A DNA stretch of 63,099 nt. Source: Leucocoprinus leucothites. Its lineage: Eukaryota; Basidiomycota; Agaricomycetes; Agaricales; Agaricaceae. The stretch is from NCBI GenBank assembly GCA_013368445.1, contig JAACJO010000063.1:1-63099 (forward strand), in the 5' to 3' direction. A model generated the notes under the pieces. It made no database searches, was not told the DNA's origin, and saw nothing but the letters and a program-made list of their open reading frames with translations. Below are positions 13,401 to 23,809 of this stretch, piece after piece (within the stretch, counting starts at the first letter, position 1; each line of letters opens with the position of its first letter). Both the position numbers and the translations under genes were made by a program.

Positions 13401-13793
13401 CCCAATTATTAAGCCATTGCGTCTCGTCAGCCAATGGTCAGAAATTTGTGTTCCCCGCTAGCACCGGAAAAGCATACTAGTCCCCATCATCCTTCTGCCG
13501 GACGTGCTACGAACGGACGGCGAACTGCAACTCCACCCTCTTATCTTTACCTCGTAGGCATGCTTTGTAAGATCTTCAAATGTGCTTGTCGAGCAGTGTG
13601 TACGCGTCCCTACGGCATCAACGTTTTCTGTTGTGCCCTATCCGGCTGAGTAATGGCGCCGACATCGGCAGTTACCGATCCAAAAACAGAACACCAAGTC
13701 GCAGGTCATGAAAGGACATAAGAGATATAAAAGCCGCTTCAAACTCTGCGACATCACAGTCCTCGTTTCCTTACTCAAATTCTAACAACCACC
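10494..13793. other. 3.3 kb without a recognisable gene; weak relics
   Basis: Scattered short frames only. 11.8-12.85 kb shows weak similarity to tracts near 16.14 kb and 20.7-21.1 kb (shared pieces such as ATATATGCTTCCGAGGTGTACC and ACGACCACGAAGC on the plus strand). It may therefore be an older, more decayed copy of the R repeat family. No intact domain was found. The last 200 bases are the aldo-keto reductase promoter. Confidence 0.4.
13725..13733 (+). promoter_or_regulatory. TATA-like element of the aldo-keto reductase gene
   Basis: ATATAAAAG lies about 60-70 bases upstream of the ATG at 13794, which has a good Kozak context (CAACCACCATGGCC). The spacing suits a short basidiomycete leader. 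Confidence 0.5.
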
Positions 13794-15411
13794 ATGGCCC
13801 AGCGAAAAAACACGATGCCTTACGGTTAGCTTTTCCAGCCCCCTTCGCGATACCGAAGCTCACGCAGTTATTTTATAGTCCGCCTTGGAAACTCCGGGCT
13901 CAAGGTCTCAAAGATCATCCTTGGATGCATGTCGTATGGTACTCCAGACTGGCAAGGATGGGTCCTTCAGGAAGAAGAATCCATCAAGCACATCAAGGCT
14001 GCGTGAGTGGATCGTAATCATTTCCTCGACGTGTTCATTGATATATTTCTAGCTATGACGCTGGCATAAACACCTTTGACACTGCTAATGTAGGACCGTT
14101 TTGTCTCTTTCTTCACCTTCACGTCTCACATACATCAGGTGTACTCGAACGGTCTTTCTGAAATCTTCCTGGGCAAAGCGATAAAACAACACAACCTTCC
14201 TCGCGAAGAGATTGTCGTACTCACCAAAGTCTATTTCCCTGTCGGGCATGACCTGAAAACGACCATGTTTGATATTACAAACCCAGACCAACAAGGATAT
14301 GTGAACCAGCACGGTCTCAGTCGCAAACACATCTTTGACTCGGTGAAGAAGAGTTTGGAACGACTTCAGCTTGATTATATCGACGTTCTTCAATGTACGT
14401 GGTTTTTATCGACGTCGCTTCCAAAAGCTGACAGTACACAAGGTCATCGTTTCGATCCCGATACTCCCATTGAAGAAACAGTGAGTCGTAATGTTTTCAG
14501 CGCCTTGTAATACCTTCTGACGCCCTATCTTTTAGATGCAAGCACTGCATGACGTAGTCAAAGCAGGCTATGTCCGCTACATTGGGATGTCCTCTTGTCA
14601 CGCCTGGCAGTGTAAGTACACTAATAAATTTCCAAATTATTGTTTCATGAACTTACTTTCGTTTTATTGTAGTCTCAGCTATGCAGAGTACGTCACCCCT
14701 TTCCTCTCTACGCACAATCAATCTCACCTAGCAATCAAGACTACGCCATCAATAACAAACTCACGCCATTTATCTCTATGCAAAATCACTATAACCTGAT
14801 TTATCGAGAAGAAGAGAGAGAAATGTTCCCGACTCTGAACGTACGTGAAATACCCGCCGACATTCAAAATCTCTCTGACCGTTTCCATTCAAGTGGTTGG
14901 CGTTGGCGCATCCCATGGTCCCCACTCGCACGTGGCGTCGTTTGCAAGCCACTTTCTGTTACAACAAGAGAACGGAAACAGACGAATGGACCAAGGGATA
15001 CCCCTCGAGTCACCTGCGACACAACAAATTATCTTTCGGTGGGTTAAGCGTCGCTATGACACCACGTTCACCAACTCATTACCTTTGTATTAGCGTCGAA
15101 GAAATAGCGAAGAGCAAGGGAGTGAGCATGGCTCAGGTTTCACTCGCTTGGGTCATGAGCAAGCCTGGTGAGTATATTGACCATCAGTGTTTTTCTGGTA
15201 AACTCATTGAGTTGGTAGGAGTGACAGCGCCGATTGTCGGAACTACCTCCCTTGATAATCTCAAGGACCTCGTCGGTGAGTTGCATAACATTCATACATA
15301 TTGTATTTGCTAACGAGTACCAAAGGAGCTGTTGACATTAAGTTGACGACTGAGGAGATTGCGAAGTTGGACGAGCCCTACAAGGCCCAGGCAGTTTTCG
15401 GGCACGCTTGA
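13794..15411 (+). CDS. Aldo-keto reductase, aryl-alcohol dehydrogenase-like (frameshifted as read)
   Basis: NADPH-dependent aldo-keto reductase, probably cytosolic, reducing aldehydes or ketones. Proposed exons: 13794-13824, 13879-14002, 14053-14089, 14139-14394, 14443-14480, 14536-14611, 14673-14687, 14740-14844, 14894-15038, 15094-15167, 15219-15275 and 15326-15411. Catalytic tetrad candidates are visible: D and Y in FDTANVYSNG, K in VVLTKVY and H in VLQCHRFD. Cofactor-side motifs are GVSMAQVSLAW and APIVGTTSLDNLKDLVGA, ending EPYKAQAVFGHA. Exon 9 changes frame three times within about 100 bases: VGVGA, then IPWSPLARGVVCKPL, then KRTETDEWTKGY, then SPATQQIIFRVEEIAK. Each change equals loss of one base, near 14907-14913, 14964-14967 and 15001-15004. 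Restoring three bases gives 1047 bases (348 residues), the usual family length. Clustered assembly errors or a young pseudogene are both possible; flanking exons and splice sites are well preserved. A copy of its 3' end lies at 18.30-18.57 kb. Confidence 0.85.
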
Positions 15412-16235
15412 TCTTTAGTTCCGTGAATTGGTCAACGTTTGTTTTGCTATAGTGGACTGGCTGAACGTTTGGCCAGTTAATATAGATTCCAAGATGAATT
15501 TTACTATCATTCTGACCCTTCAAAACTAAGTTGGAGTCGTAAGCGCATGCCAAAGAAAAAAAAAAGATCTCCAATGTCGCACATAAATGGATGCGAGTTG
15601 TAAATATGCCGAACGCCGCTTGAGGCTGATAAATAAGTAACCCTTCCTTTCCAGTACGGTATCTGAGAGCAAGACACTAAACAGAGTATTGGAATGCCAT
15701 CGTTCGCCGCGTTCTATGGCCCTGGATTTATCTCTATCTTGTCTCTTGAAGTCACTACATCCACTTCCACCCGTCCCAAAGGAATACCTCAATAAATATA
15801 TCGAGGATGGTGACGACGAGATATTCCGCAAAAGTTTGCACCTCGCTGTTCAACCAGTCCACCGCCGGAAGTACTTTATACATCACGCCCAAAGGATAGA
15901 TGAGGCACCTGGACAAGGCCGAGGTAGTGGAAAATCCTGCGTTTAGTGTGCTCGATCCAATCGAATACTACAGAAGTTTAAAAAAATATCATTTTTGTAC
16001 TGGAATATACAAAAACAGGATTGAGAGCTGCAATCCATCTAGCAGGAGTATCTATCGAAAACATTGTCTACATACTCTGGGGTGCAGTCTTGTTATCAGG
16101 GAAGAAAATTTGCTCTCACTCAAGCAGACAAGATTGGTCAGGGTGCATATATGCTTCTGAAGTGTACCATATTTTCCATTGATACCATCTCTCCAGGATG
16201 AGTCTACAATTCAACACGACAAAATAGCTTGAAAA
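15412..16235. other. Downstream flank of the aldo-keto reductase
   Basis: No gene recognised. The first 200 bases (3' flank) recur in altered form at about 18.37-18.57 kb. The stretch near 16140-16200 resembles 12260-12300 weakly. Confidence 0.4.
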
Positions 16236-16620
16236 TTGGCCGAAAATGTTGCAAGAGATGATACATCAGGGGGGTGGGGACGGAGAGTGCAGCCGGCGGT
16301 GAAGGCGCTCAGGAGGGTTGGGATACCACTGAGTTCTGAAATCGTCCGATACGATCAAGGATTCGTAGGTATATGCAGAGCTGTCAACCTCATAGTTGGT
16401 GGTGGGTGCCCCGAGAGGTGCAGGATGAGTAGTATATTCTGAGGCAGACGGAGGAAAGTCAGGAAAGAGTGAATAGAGGGAATTGAGAAGAGCCACATAT
16501 GAATAAATACCGCCTAGTCTGGATGCTCATCCAATATGGGCCTCAGTAAGCTCCCAATTCCAGGAAAGATGCCCAACCTGTCAACCAGCTTGCCTGGTCC
16601 ACTCATCCATGTGCCATAAA
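16236..16620 (-). repeat. R repeat, copy 1 (decayed minus-strand gene relic)
   Basis: About 385 bases clearly related to 21250-21640, 24440-24700 and 25740-26050. Shared landmarks include GAAGGCGCTCAGAAGGG-like, a TTCTGAAATCGTCCGATA-like block and TACTCATCCAATGCGGGCC-like. It sits directly downstream of the F-box pseudogene on the minus strand, as R copy 4 does beside its F-box gene. Most CpG sites present in copy 4 are TpG or CpA here. No protein family is recognised and the frame is broken. Confidence 0.7.
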
Positions 16621-16704
16621 GCACCACCATCCAGGCCTGAATTGGCCACAAAATCTCCATGCTTCTCAGCCAAGGAGAAATTGGGGGTACATAAGAGCAG
16701 TCAA

Positions 16705-17984
16705 TTACTGTATTCCATGTCCGGCATATTGAATCAATGTTTCCTCTGTAATGTCACGATCACCATTCTTCAGGAACAAACTATCCACTGTCATCTCATC
16801 CACCCATCCAAGTTCAAAACACCCCCGCACTTTCATAGCTCTAAAGCAAGCTTTAAAATCACTGTCGGCCTTCTCAGTGGACTCGAGAAACCCCTGGCTG
16901 AGTGTCGAGTTCAAGCTAAAAACCTTCGCCGTGGGGAGTGTCACAATGGAAGGATGCTGAAAGAACCCAACCACCTTGTTGGCTCCAATTCTACACAGGA
17001 CAACCATGCGAAGGGAATGGCACGATCTTGCAAGATGATCTAACAAGTACTTCAGTTGAAAGTACTTGTCTCCCATAGAATCCAAATGTATACAGAGCTC
17101 GGTGAGCAATGGGACTTCAAGAAATTCAAGGAGTGTATGTCTATCAGAGGCAACAAGAGACAAGTAGCATAGACATGGGAGATTGATGGTGTCATTGTTT
17201 AAAATGAAATTGAGTGCAAAGATATCAGTGTGTAAACTGATAATCCTCGGTGTCATTTGCAGAGTAGAAATAGCATCTATGGCAAAGGTATTGGTGATGA
17301 AGAGACTGGTGAGGTTGTCATAAAATCCATCAAGAAGCAATTTGAGCCAGGATGGGAATTCACGAGGTCTGGATAGAGCAAGGTGATGTGGAACTGGTGG
17401 GCCATTGTGTGTTGGAGTAAAAATACTGTTAAGGTAACAGCCCAAGCAACTGTTGTTTTTCCAGGAAAGGTGTCCCAAGCCAGTGGCATGCTCCAGAGGG
17501 CATCTCTTGAGTAGCTCGGAATGGAAATCTGACTCATGATATTCTTCAATCCGCACCTCGAGCATGAGAGTCACCCATCTGTCTACTGTATTTGACAGGA
17601 GATCCAGATACTCACCACAAGTATTGGCAGTGGCAGGGTCTGATGAGTAAACCTTGATAAAGGGAGGAGTGTTTTGAGACCTCTTGAGGAAGAGCACGAG
17701 TGTCTTTGGTGGTGGTGGTGGATCATGATGTGGAATGCAAAGGAGTCCGTATGAGCAGAAATGGGGAGTCTGTATGAGCAGAAATGGATAGTTGACCAGC
17801 ATCGAGGTGTATGAACAACAATTGAATTCCAACGTCGACACACCAGGTGAAGATGGGTCCTTATCGTGGATAATTTGTGGAGTGCCAAATCATCCGGGTC
17901 TGACAACAGATGAGCAGGAAATATTTCCTGGAGTATGTTGTCGGGGAGGCAATCAGCGGATGTGGTATTGGTAGAGACTGACAT
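16705..17984 (-). pseudogene. F-box/LRR protein copy A, broken by a 23-bp tandem duplication
   Basis: Close relative of the open gene at 26794-28044. The N-terminal F-box region starts at 17984 with MSVSTNTTSADCLPDNILQEIF and runs to CWSTIHFCSY. The frame then shifts, and the rest of the protein (PPPPPKTLVLFLKRSQNTP to ETLIQYAGHG) continues in another frame to 16705. The cause is visible at about 17741-17790: a unit around GTATGAGCAGAAATGGGGAGTC occurs twice in tandem, while the sister copy has it once, and 23 is not a multiple of three. Many CpG sites of the sister copy (for example around 27411-27480) are CA or TG here (17331-17400). The intact protein would be an F-box substrate receptor of an SCF ubiquitin ligase. 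This copy is probably non-functional. Confidence 0.8.
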
Positions 17985-18089
17985 GGCGGAGTTTGGAATC
18001 AATGAGTGTGAGCAGTGCCCGATTTCAGTCTCAGGAGTCAGGGAACAGGCCTGAGATTCAGAGGACTCGATTGGGTAAGGACAATGTAG

Positions 18090-18300
18090 TTGCACCATCA
18101 ATGTACAGAAACGGCCGAGGAATTCATCTCTCTGATTGAGTTGCTTCCCTGTTTGGACAATGTACTGTGTGGCAAACAGTGTAGCCTGGTGGCTTTGAAC
18201 ACTAAAAAAACTGACAAATCTAAGAAACTGTCCTTGGCACTGGAAACCCGACATGATATATCATGGGCGCAAAGCCGTGCATCTGTCCTAATGATGACCA
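18090..18300 (-). repeat. S repeat, copy 1 (upstream flank of the F-box unit)
   Basis: Aligns with 28180-28400 and, more weakly, 24700-24925. Shared landmarks are GGTGGCTT(C/T)GAACACT, AAAAAACTGACAA and GGCCGCGCATCTTG or its decayed form. On the minus strand the better copies read LFRYIDKQRKGSGQDARP and similar, so it derives from coding sequence of an unknown family. Confidence 0.6.
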
Positions 18301-18570
18301 AAGGGGCTGTTGACCACAAGTCGACAACTGAGGGGAATGCAAAACTGGATGAGTGGCATGCTTGATCTTTTAGTTAATATCCTCTGGCCATGAATTAACC
18401 AATATTTGTTTCACAATGGTAGATTGACTGAACATTTGACAGTTAAACTGGAATTGTAAGCGCATGTCAAAGAAAGAATGCCCTGGGTCAATGGAGGCAG
18501 TGAATTTGTCGAGGGTGAACTAATACTTTGCTAAGCAAGTAGTATGATATGCCCGATGCTGCTTGAGGTT
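18300..18570 (+). pseudogene. Duplicated 3' fragment of the aldo-keto reductase
   Basis: 18300-18365 matches the last exon of the gene ending at 15411 (GGGCTGTTGAC..., ACGACTGAGG-like, GGCATGCTTGATCTTT against GGCACGCTTGATCTTT). Similarity continues through the 3' flank to GCTTGAGG near 18570. An internal stretch equal to the CCCTACAAGGCCCAGGC part is missing. Differences are mostly CG in the source and TG or CA in the copy, so 18.3 kb is the derivative. It carries no promoter or catalytic residues and cannot encode an enzyme. Confidence 0.75.
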
Positions 18571-18765
18571 TGTAGATATCATTCCATACATACAGCACTG
18601 GGTATAGATGCATCCAATGGATTGACAAAAAAACTATGCATTCCTATGACACTTTCCATGCAGGGAATTCTCTCTGGCTCATCCACACAGGAAACGCACT
18701 AAAGCAGTGTCAAAGAAAAAGTAGTGAGTTTATGTCACTAACTTTGCGAGATTAGACTCACAATA

Positions 18766-18906
18766 TCAACATCCATCAGGTGGGCAAGTGACACTCTGTT
18801 CTGCCTCGGTGTTAATGGGATTGCAATGCGAGACACCGGATGGTGCAGTGGAGGAGGCAGTAGAGTAGAAGGCAATGACGAGGAAGACAGTCTGAGTGAA
18901 TTTCAT
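18766..18906 (-). pseudogene. Small secreted protein copy 1, premature TGA
   Basis: ATG at 18906 opens MKFTQTVFLVIAFYSTASS, a signal peptide, then PSGVSHC and a CPPDGC motif, followed at once by TGA at 18766-18768. A GTGAGT donor lies just beyond, in the same place as in the sister gene at 23060-23266. The nonsense codon sits in TGTTGA; a CpG deamination CGA to TGA would explain it and fits the CpG decay of the surrounding unit. It could still give a 46-residue secreted peptide. Confidence 0.6.
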
Positions 18907-19194
18907 TCCTGAATTTGTCAGGCACCGGATCTCGTTGGAGCATCAAACTCACTGCCATCTTATACGATTCCGGATCCCCAGCCCTCACTTGCCACTGTAC
19001 CTTCAATTGCTCGAGATCTGATCTCCAGTTGCGGATTTAACAATATTGGGGCATTATTAGGAATTTGTGTCCAACAGAGCATTGACGGCAGCTTCCCATG
19101 TCGTCTGTGATCACCTGGTTGGTTAAAAATAGTTGAGCTGACAGATTTCTAGGAATATTTACACAACAGATAGCCCCTGATCATTTGCAATATA

Positions 19195-20009
19195 CAGTCG
19201 AGGACACTTAGAGTCGACTAGTTTAGTCGAAGTAATAGGAATTAGATGAAAATACCATCAAACGATAGATCTCATCAAGGGCTCTCGGATGAGCCCCGGC
19301 TCATAAAATTCTATCGAGCGGTTGTCTCGGAAATTGGCATTTAAGTACATGACCCCAAAAATTTGGCAGTAGGTCAAAAAACGATAGGAAAATTCCGAAA
19401 ACATGCGGAATCGACTCCTTTTGAAAGTCTATGTCTGATTTCAAGATGTCATGCAATTTTATCGAGCCGATATTGCATAATTAAATAATTAAATAATCGA
19501 TGAGAATATTCTTATGCTCCATGCCACCCAAAACGAGGGTATGAACGAATATTAGTACCGACTATTGGTGTTGTAATAAGTATTGGGGCTGGTGTAAACA
19601 CTTCTATAGGCAGCCTCAAGAGATGATTTTGGAAGAAGAGGCACTTGGCATCTGCCGAGTTGATGTGATCAGGTGCTTTGTCAGGCGCTCGCAACAACTT
19701 ACCGCATTGATCAAGCAGAGAAAAGTTGCCAATGGGCATATCGTAAGCGGAATGATATCAGGAAGTTTTCTGGCAAGCAATAATGTATCTTGAGGCCATA
19801 AGTGGAACAGTATTTCCCTACTTATGTTCCTGTAAATTTCCGAAAAATTTTGGCAGTGACCAAAAAGCCATAGGAAAATTATGAAAACTACGCCAAAACA
19901 TGTCTAAAATCGATCTGAGCCTTGTGCCAAGTTGTTGTGCAATTTTATCGAGCCGATCGTGGGAAATTTTACTTTGACTAAACTAGTTGATTCTAAGTGT
20001 CCTCGACTG
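19195..20009. mobile_element. 815-bp TA-flanked terminal-inverted-repeat DNA transposon (non-autonomous, Tc1/mariner-like)
   Basis: The left end CAGTCGAGGACACTTAGAG and the right end are reverse complements over about 40 bases with three or four mismatches (GTCGACTAGTTTAGTCGAAGTAA against GTCAACTAGTTTAGTCAAAGTAA). Both ends are flanked by TA (19193-19194 and 20010-20011), the target duplication of Tc1/mariner/pogo elements. Internally two subterminal direct repeats occur, about 19345-19473 and 19830-19960, each ending TGCAATTTTATCGAGCCGAT. The centre (19512-19739, minus) has a 75-codon open frame of unknown type and no recognisable DDE transposase, so the element would need transposase in trans. 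Family assignment rests on TIR and TSD only. Confidence 0.8.
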
Positions 20010-20011
20010 TA

Positions 20012-21059
20012 ACTTTAATGAGATCAAGGGAAGGCTAGGTCGAGGGGCGGCCTGTTTTCTTTGTTCTTCACATGCAGTGCGAGCGAAGAGAACTTCCTGA
20101 GCGTACGGTTTAGTTAGCTTTGGGTGAGTAGTACTTGGGAGCATCCTGCGATACGAAATAATGCCATTCTTAGAGAACAAGCATCGAAAAAATCCAAAAG
20201 TGTCAAGCATGACATTATCTCCCCACCCAAGCAACTCAAGCAGAGGATGACGGGGATTGCTGCTTCTGATACGACAATCAATGTCACCTAGACTTGAAGG
20301 TTTCAAGGCTAGTGGCCAATGAGCTGATCATAGCGGTGATGCAAGGAATATTCATAGACAAAATCGATTACCTACATCCTACTCTTACTTCGTCGCTACC
20401 TTTCAACGAATCAGAAATCTCTTCATGCAATAGTGCTACGGAACTGGCTCATCAATGTAGATAATCTCGTCAACTTCTTCAAACACACAATTACAAGAAG
20501 GCCCTCGACGTCGATGAATAGATGGTTGCAGGTGGAAATCGTTTGTTGGACAGGATTCAGGGCTTTTGGCATTCAGGTCCGCGGCGATCAGGATTCATCG
20601 AGACGTCTTCCCAAGGGGCGTTCGACAATCGTGGAGAATGGTGGAGGCGAGCAGTACGAGAGTAGTCCCGACATTGGCATGTACTTCTAATGACAACACG
20701 AACGGTATATTCCATGACCTAACTGGGCGATCCATACACATGAATGCAGGTATGAGAGTTAGTTGGGAGCGCACGCATGGACAGAGTTGTTAATCTCATC
20801 GTTGACAGTGGGTGCGCTAGAAAACGCAGTATGAATACCGTTCTGTGAGAGACAGGAGAAAGTAATGTCAGTGAGAAGCGACACTCGGAAGGTGGGGGGA
20901 GTTACACACGATAAGAGATCGCCCAGTTTACTTAGATTCACCCAGTACTGCTCCCCGGCTACCAAGGGTCTTGGTAGCGAACTCAGTCACTGTCAACGGA
21001 CTTGCCCGCTCGCCTGCATATCTCAAAGCAACGCCGTGTGATAACCGCACAGTCTCAAT
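20012..21059. other. No clear gene; weak relics of the R family
   Basis: The minus-strand frame at 19983-20306 has no recognisable domain. 20700-20770 shares the pattern ATCCATACACATGAATGCAGG with about 12330-12350, suggesting very old repeat copies. Confidence 0.35.
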
Positions 21060-22110
21060 AAGATCTCGATGACCACGAAGCTGGCGAGTTATTGTGGTCC
21101 TGTAATTAGAGATCGCTGATTTTGAGAGGGCGAAAGCATATATTCAGTATATCTATTCCAAATGCCATATTACAGAAAAGTCTTACCTTCACTGCGCAGA
21201 GATCGTGTAATCGGAACAGGCGAAGACGATAATGTAGCTTGCGAATTGGTTGAAGATGTGGCAAGAGACGATATATCAAGATTATCGATGACAACAAGCC
21301 TGAGAGAACGGAGAATGAGGGTTGGCGATGAAGGCGCTCAGAAGGGATAGAAGATATCCCCGATTCTGAAATCGTCCGATATGGTCAAGGCGGCAAATGA
21401 TTCATAGGCATGTGGGAATTAGCGAGTGCTCTGAGGAGCGTAGGATGGATAGTACTCTAAGGTAGACGGAATAACAGGGAACGTTAGTGAAAGGTGACAA
21501 ATGGGGAGTTGAGGAGAGCCACATACCCAAAAAAAACTACCAGTCCAACCACTCATCTGGTGCCCGCCATTACACCGAGGAACAGACGCCGAACCCAACT
21601 CGATCATCGTCAAGCAGCTTGCCCAGTCCACTTGTCTGGACGCCACGGAGTAACGCCATGCACAATCGGACATGGAGTTATCATGGCCCTGTTAACTGTA
21701 GTTAAAGGTCCTTGATTTTAAGCGCGCGTGTATAGGATACGATGGACGTTCGTAGATGGGGGCCAGCGGGAACGTCTCGTGGACTGTTATCGAGCTGTGG
21801 GGGCTCATAGCAATCGAGGCAGGGTAAGCAGCATGGAGGGTATCCGGTGCTCTACTGGTCCAGTGGTTGCGCCCAGGTGATGGATGGTCATGGAGCTTAT
21901 AAGCGCGTCCTGGCGGTGGCAGTCGCAGTAGCGCGGTGCTCGGACCGACATTTACTTGGGTAGAAGGTGAGAGACGTCTCATCTCGAAGTGGAATGACAC
22001 GCGCACCTTTATGATCTTCGTCCCCCCACTCCTGCAAGTCAACACCTAGTCCTTCCCACTGACCACCCCTTTCCTGTCCAAAACCATACGCGAGGAGCCG
22101 GGCCATAGAT
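21060..22110 (-). repeat. R repeat, copy 2 (longest 5' part)
   Basis: Aligns with 25740-26420. 21700-22080 (AAAGGTCCTTGATTTTAAGCG..., GGACGTTCGTAGAT, CAGCGGGAACGTCTC) matches 26120-26400, and 21260-21640 matches copies 1, 3 and 4. Minus-strand translations in different frames give fragments such as WASCLTMIELGSAS and GHGNCVVDQPWILGYAW (copy 4). The underlying gene seems to have been helical and cysteine/tryptophan-bearing, but I cannot name the family. All copies carry stops and shifts. Confidence 0.65.
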
Positions 22111-22559
22111 ATCGGGTATTATGGCGATGGCCCAAAGCGCTTGCCTCGCATCAGGACAAGTAGACTGGACAAGTGTTGGGAACAATACAAGGGGGAATCA
22201 TCGGAGTTTCAATCGATCAAGGTCTCGGTCACCTCTTCGCCAAAACTTCGCTTGTACCTCTTCCTTGGTTCCTTTGCTGAGTCTCGCATGGCCTCCTCTA
22301 CTCGAATGATAATCGAATTTAAATCAGTCAAAAGTTCTTCTGGGCCGACGCTGTGTCCTATTTAACACCTGACACTTGAGCTCTTTTCCTGCTAGTTCAG
22401 GCCCTAAGTGCGGTCAACCTCACACGATGCACGAGACTGGCGAGTTCTAGATGGTAGGCCTGGGATTCACCACTCAAACTTCAAGCCTCCTGCCAACACC
22501 TTTCGTCAGCTATGCACTAAGTATATATTACACTGTGTATGTGATATACCCCTCGAACG

Positions 22560-22688
22560 AATGCCAAAGAACATATCCATCCTTTTCTCATCCGGCTTTG
22601 GAGTATGATAATAAGCAAGCTCAAGAACCCCAACCAGCCTGTTGGCGCCAATTCCATCAAGGACAACCACACGAAGGGAATGGCGCAA
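22560..22688 (-). pseudogene. Fragment of an F-box/LRR gene (copy of the 26.8-28.0 kb gene)
   Basis: Minus-strand reading RHSLRVVVLDGIGANRLVGV corresponds to RYSLRVLVLTRIGADRLVGF in the open F-box gene. The adjoining YHTPKPDEK portion has drifted. Only this leucine-rich segment survives. It lies next to R copy 2, as expected if the R + F-box unit was duplicated here too. Confidence 0.65.
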
Positions 22689-23059
22689 CCTTGTAAGGTA
22701 CTGGGTGACGAGTTTGAGTCCTTAGAATCTATCAGGCGTCGGATATGATGAGTTATTGGTTACGGGGCCAAAGCCTCGCTACCGAATCTCGTCATGGGCT
22801 TGACCCATGCAATCCGATAGGACGAAATGTTGTTCCGTCTGGGGGCCCTAGACGCTTACATGAGCCTCAATTCTCTGATTCACTCCTATTGTAACCTTCA
22901 GCACAATCATCTCAATATTCAACAGATACTCTGCATTCAAACAAACAGTCATAATATCCCAAACACACAACACTAGGCGCAGACGCATCCAAAACTTTAC
23001 AATCAACGGTGCAACACTCTTCATGCCCGGGCCCTCTCCTGGGCCTTCACATCTTACAT

Positions 23060-23266
23060 CTAACACACTGAAAAAGTATCATTAGTTCTTGCTGCCGACA
23101 TGATAAGAGGATTACACTCACAATGACAATTTCCGTTTGTCTTGCAACAGATCCTCTCTTCCGACTCTGTGTCGGTACTTTCGCGTGGCAAAACACCAGA
23201 CGGCATGGCAAGGGAGGCAGTAGAGTAGAGGGCGACGATGAAAAAGACGATTTGAGTGAACTTCAT
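23060..23266 (-). CDS. Small secreted cysteine-containing protein, 50 residues
   Basis: Exon 1 is 23122-23266 and exon 2 is 23060-23067, joined by a 54-base GT-AG intron; the sum is 153 bases. Residues 1-20 (MKFTQIVFFIVALYSTASLA) are a textbook signal peptide. The mature part is about 30 residues, polar, ending in C40-C41-x5-C47-x2-C50. The intron is phase 1, two codons after a cysteine, as in the genes at 38306 and 46304. It has no family match that I recognise; a secreted effector or signalling peptide is a guess. A sister copy with a stop lies at 18766-18906. Upstream flanks of both copies are similar. Confidence 0.6.
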   Translation of the reverse strand: MKFTQIVFFIVALYSTASLAMPSGVLPRESTDTESEERICCKTNGNCHCECNPLIMSAARTNDTFSVC

Positions 23267-23809
23267 TTCTGAACTTAGCAGGTGCTGGCTTTTTCTGGAG
23301 GGAACCCACTGGGTTCTTATACAATTCCAGATACCAGCGCTTACAATCAGTCTTCATTCCCTGTGGTCTAACCTCAGAACTTTGGCGGGCAGAATGTCTC
23401 GTAATTAACCAATCGAGCGGCGTTCATTACGACTCGCGACTTGCTAGAAGCCTACAAGCCACACGTGAATAGCCGAGCAGAATTCAATACAAATTACACT
23501 AGAGAAACTGTTCCAGAGATGCACAAGTGGCAAATTGGTTTAGCACACCAGAACCAACTCCATTGTCCACCGCCAGACAGCTCGCTTGCAGGGGTACAAG
23601 GGGTGTGGAGGTGATGAGCGCCAGCTTTCGGAGCTCAAACTGTGATTACTGGTTTTCTGAAGCGCGCCGATCTTGCTCAAGGCATCTCTTGTGGTCCCAC
23701 CAGCCAAAGAGGACACCTCACAATGCAAATGATTTTTTATTGACCCCAATAATAGTGAAAGTGTCCTGCTTATTTCATTCTTGGGGTTTTTCTCTTCTTG
23801 TTGCTCTGA

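Noticed and set aside
19983..20306. 107-codon minus-strand frame
   Set aside because: Overlaps the transposon end, has no recognisable domain and is not conserved in other copies of the region.
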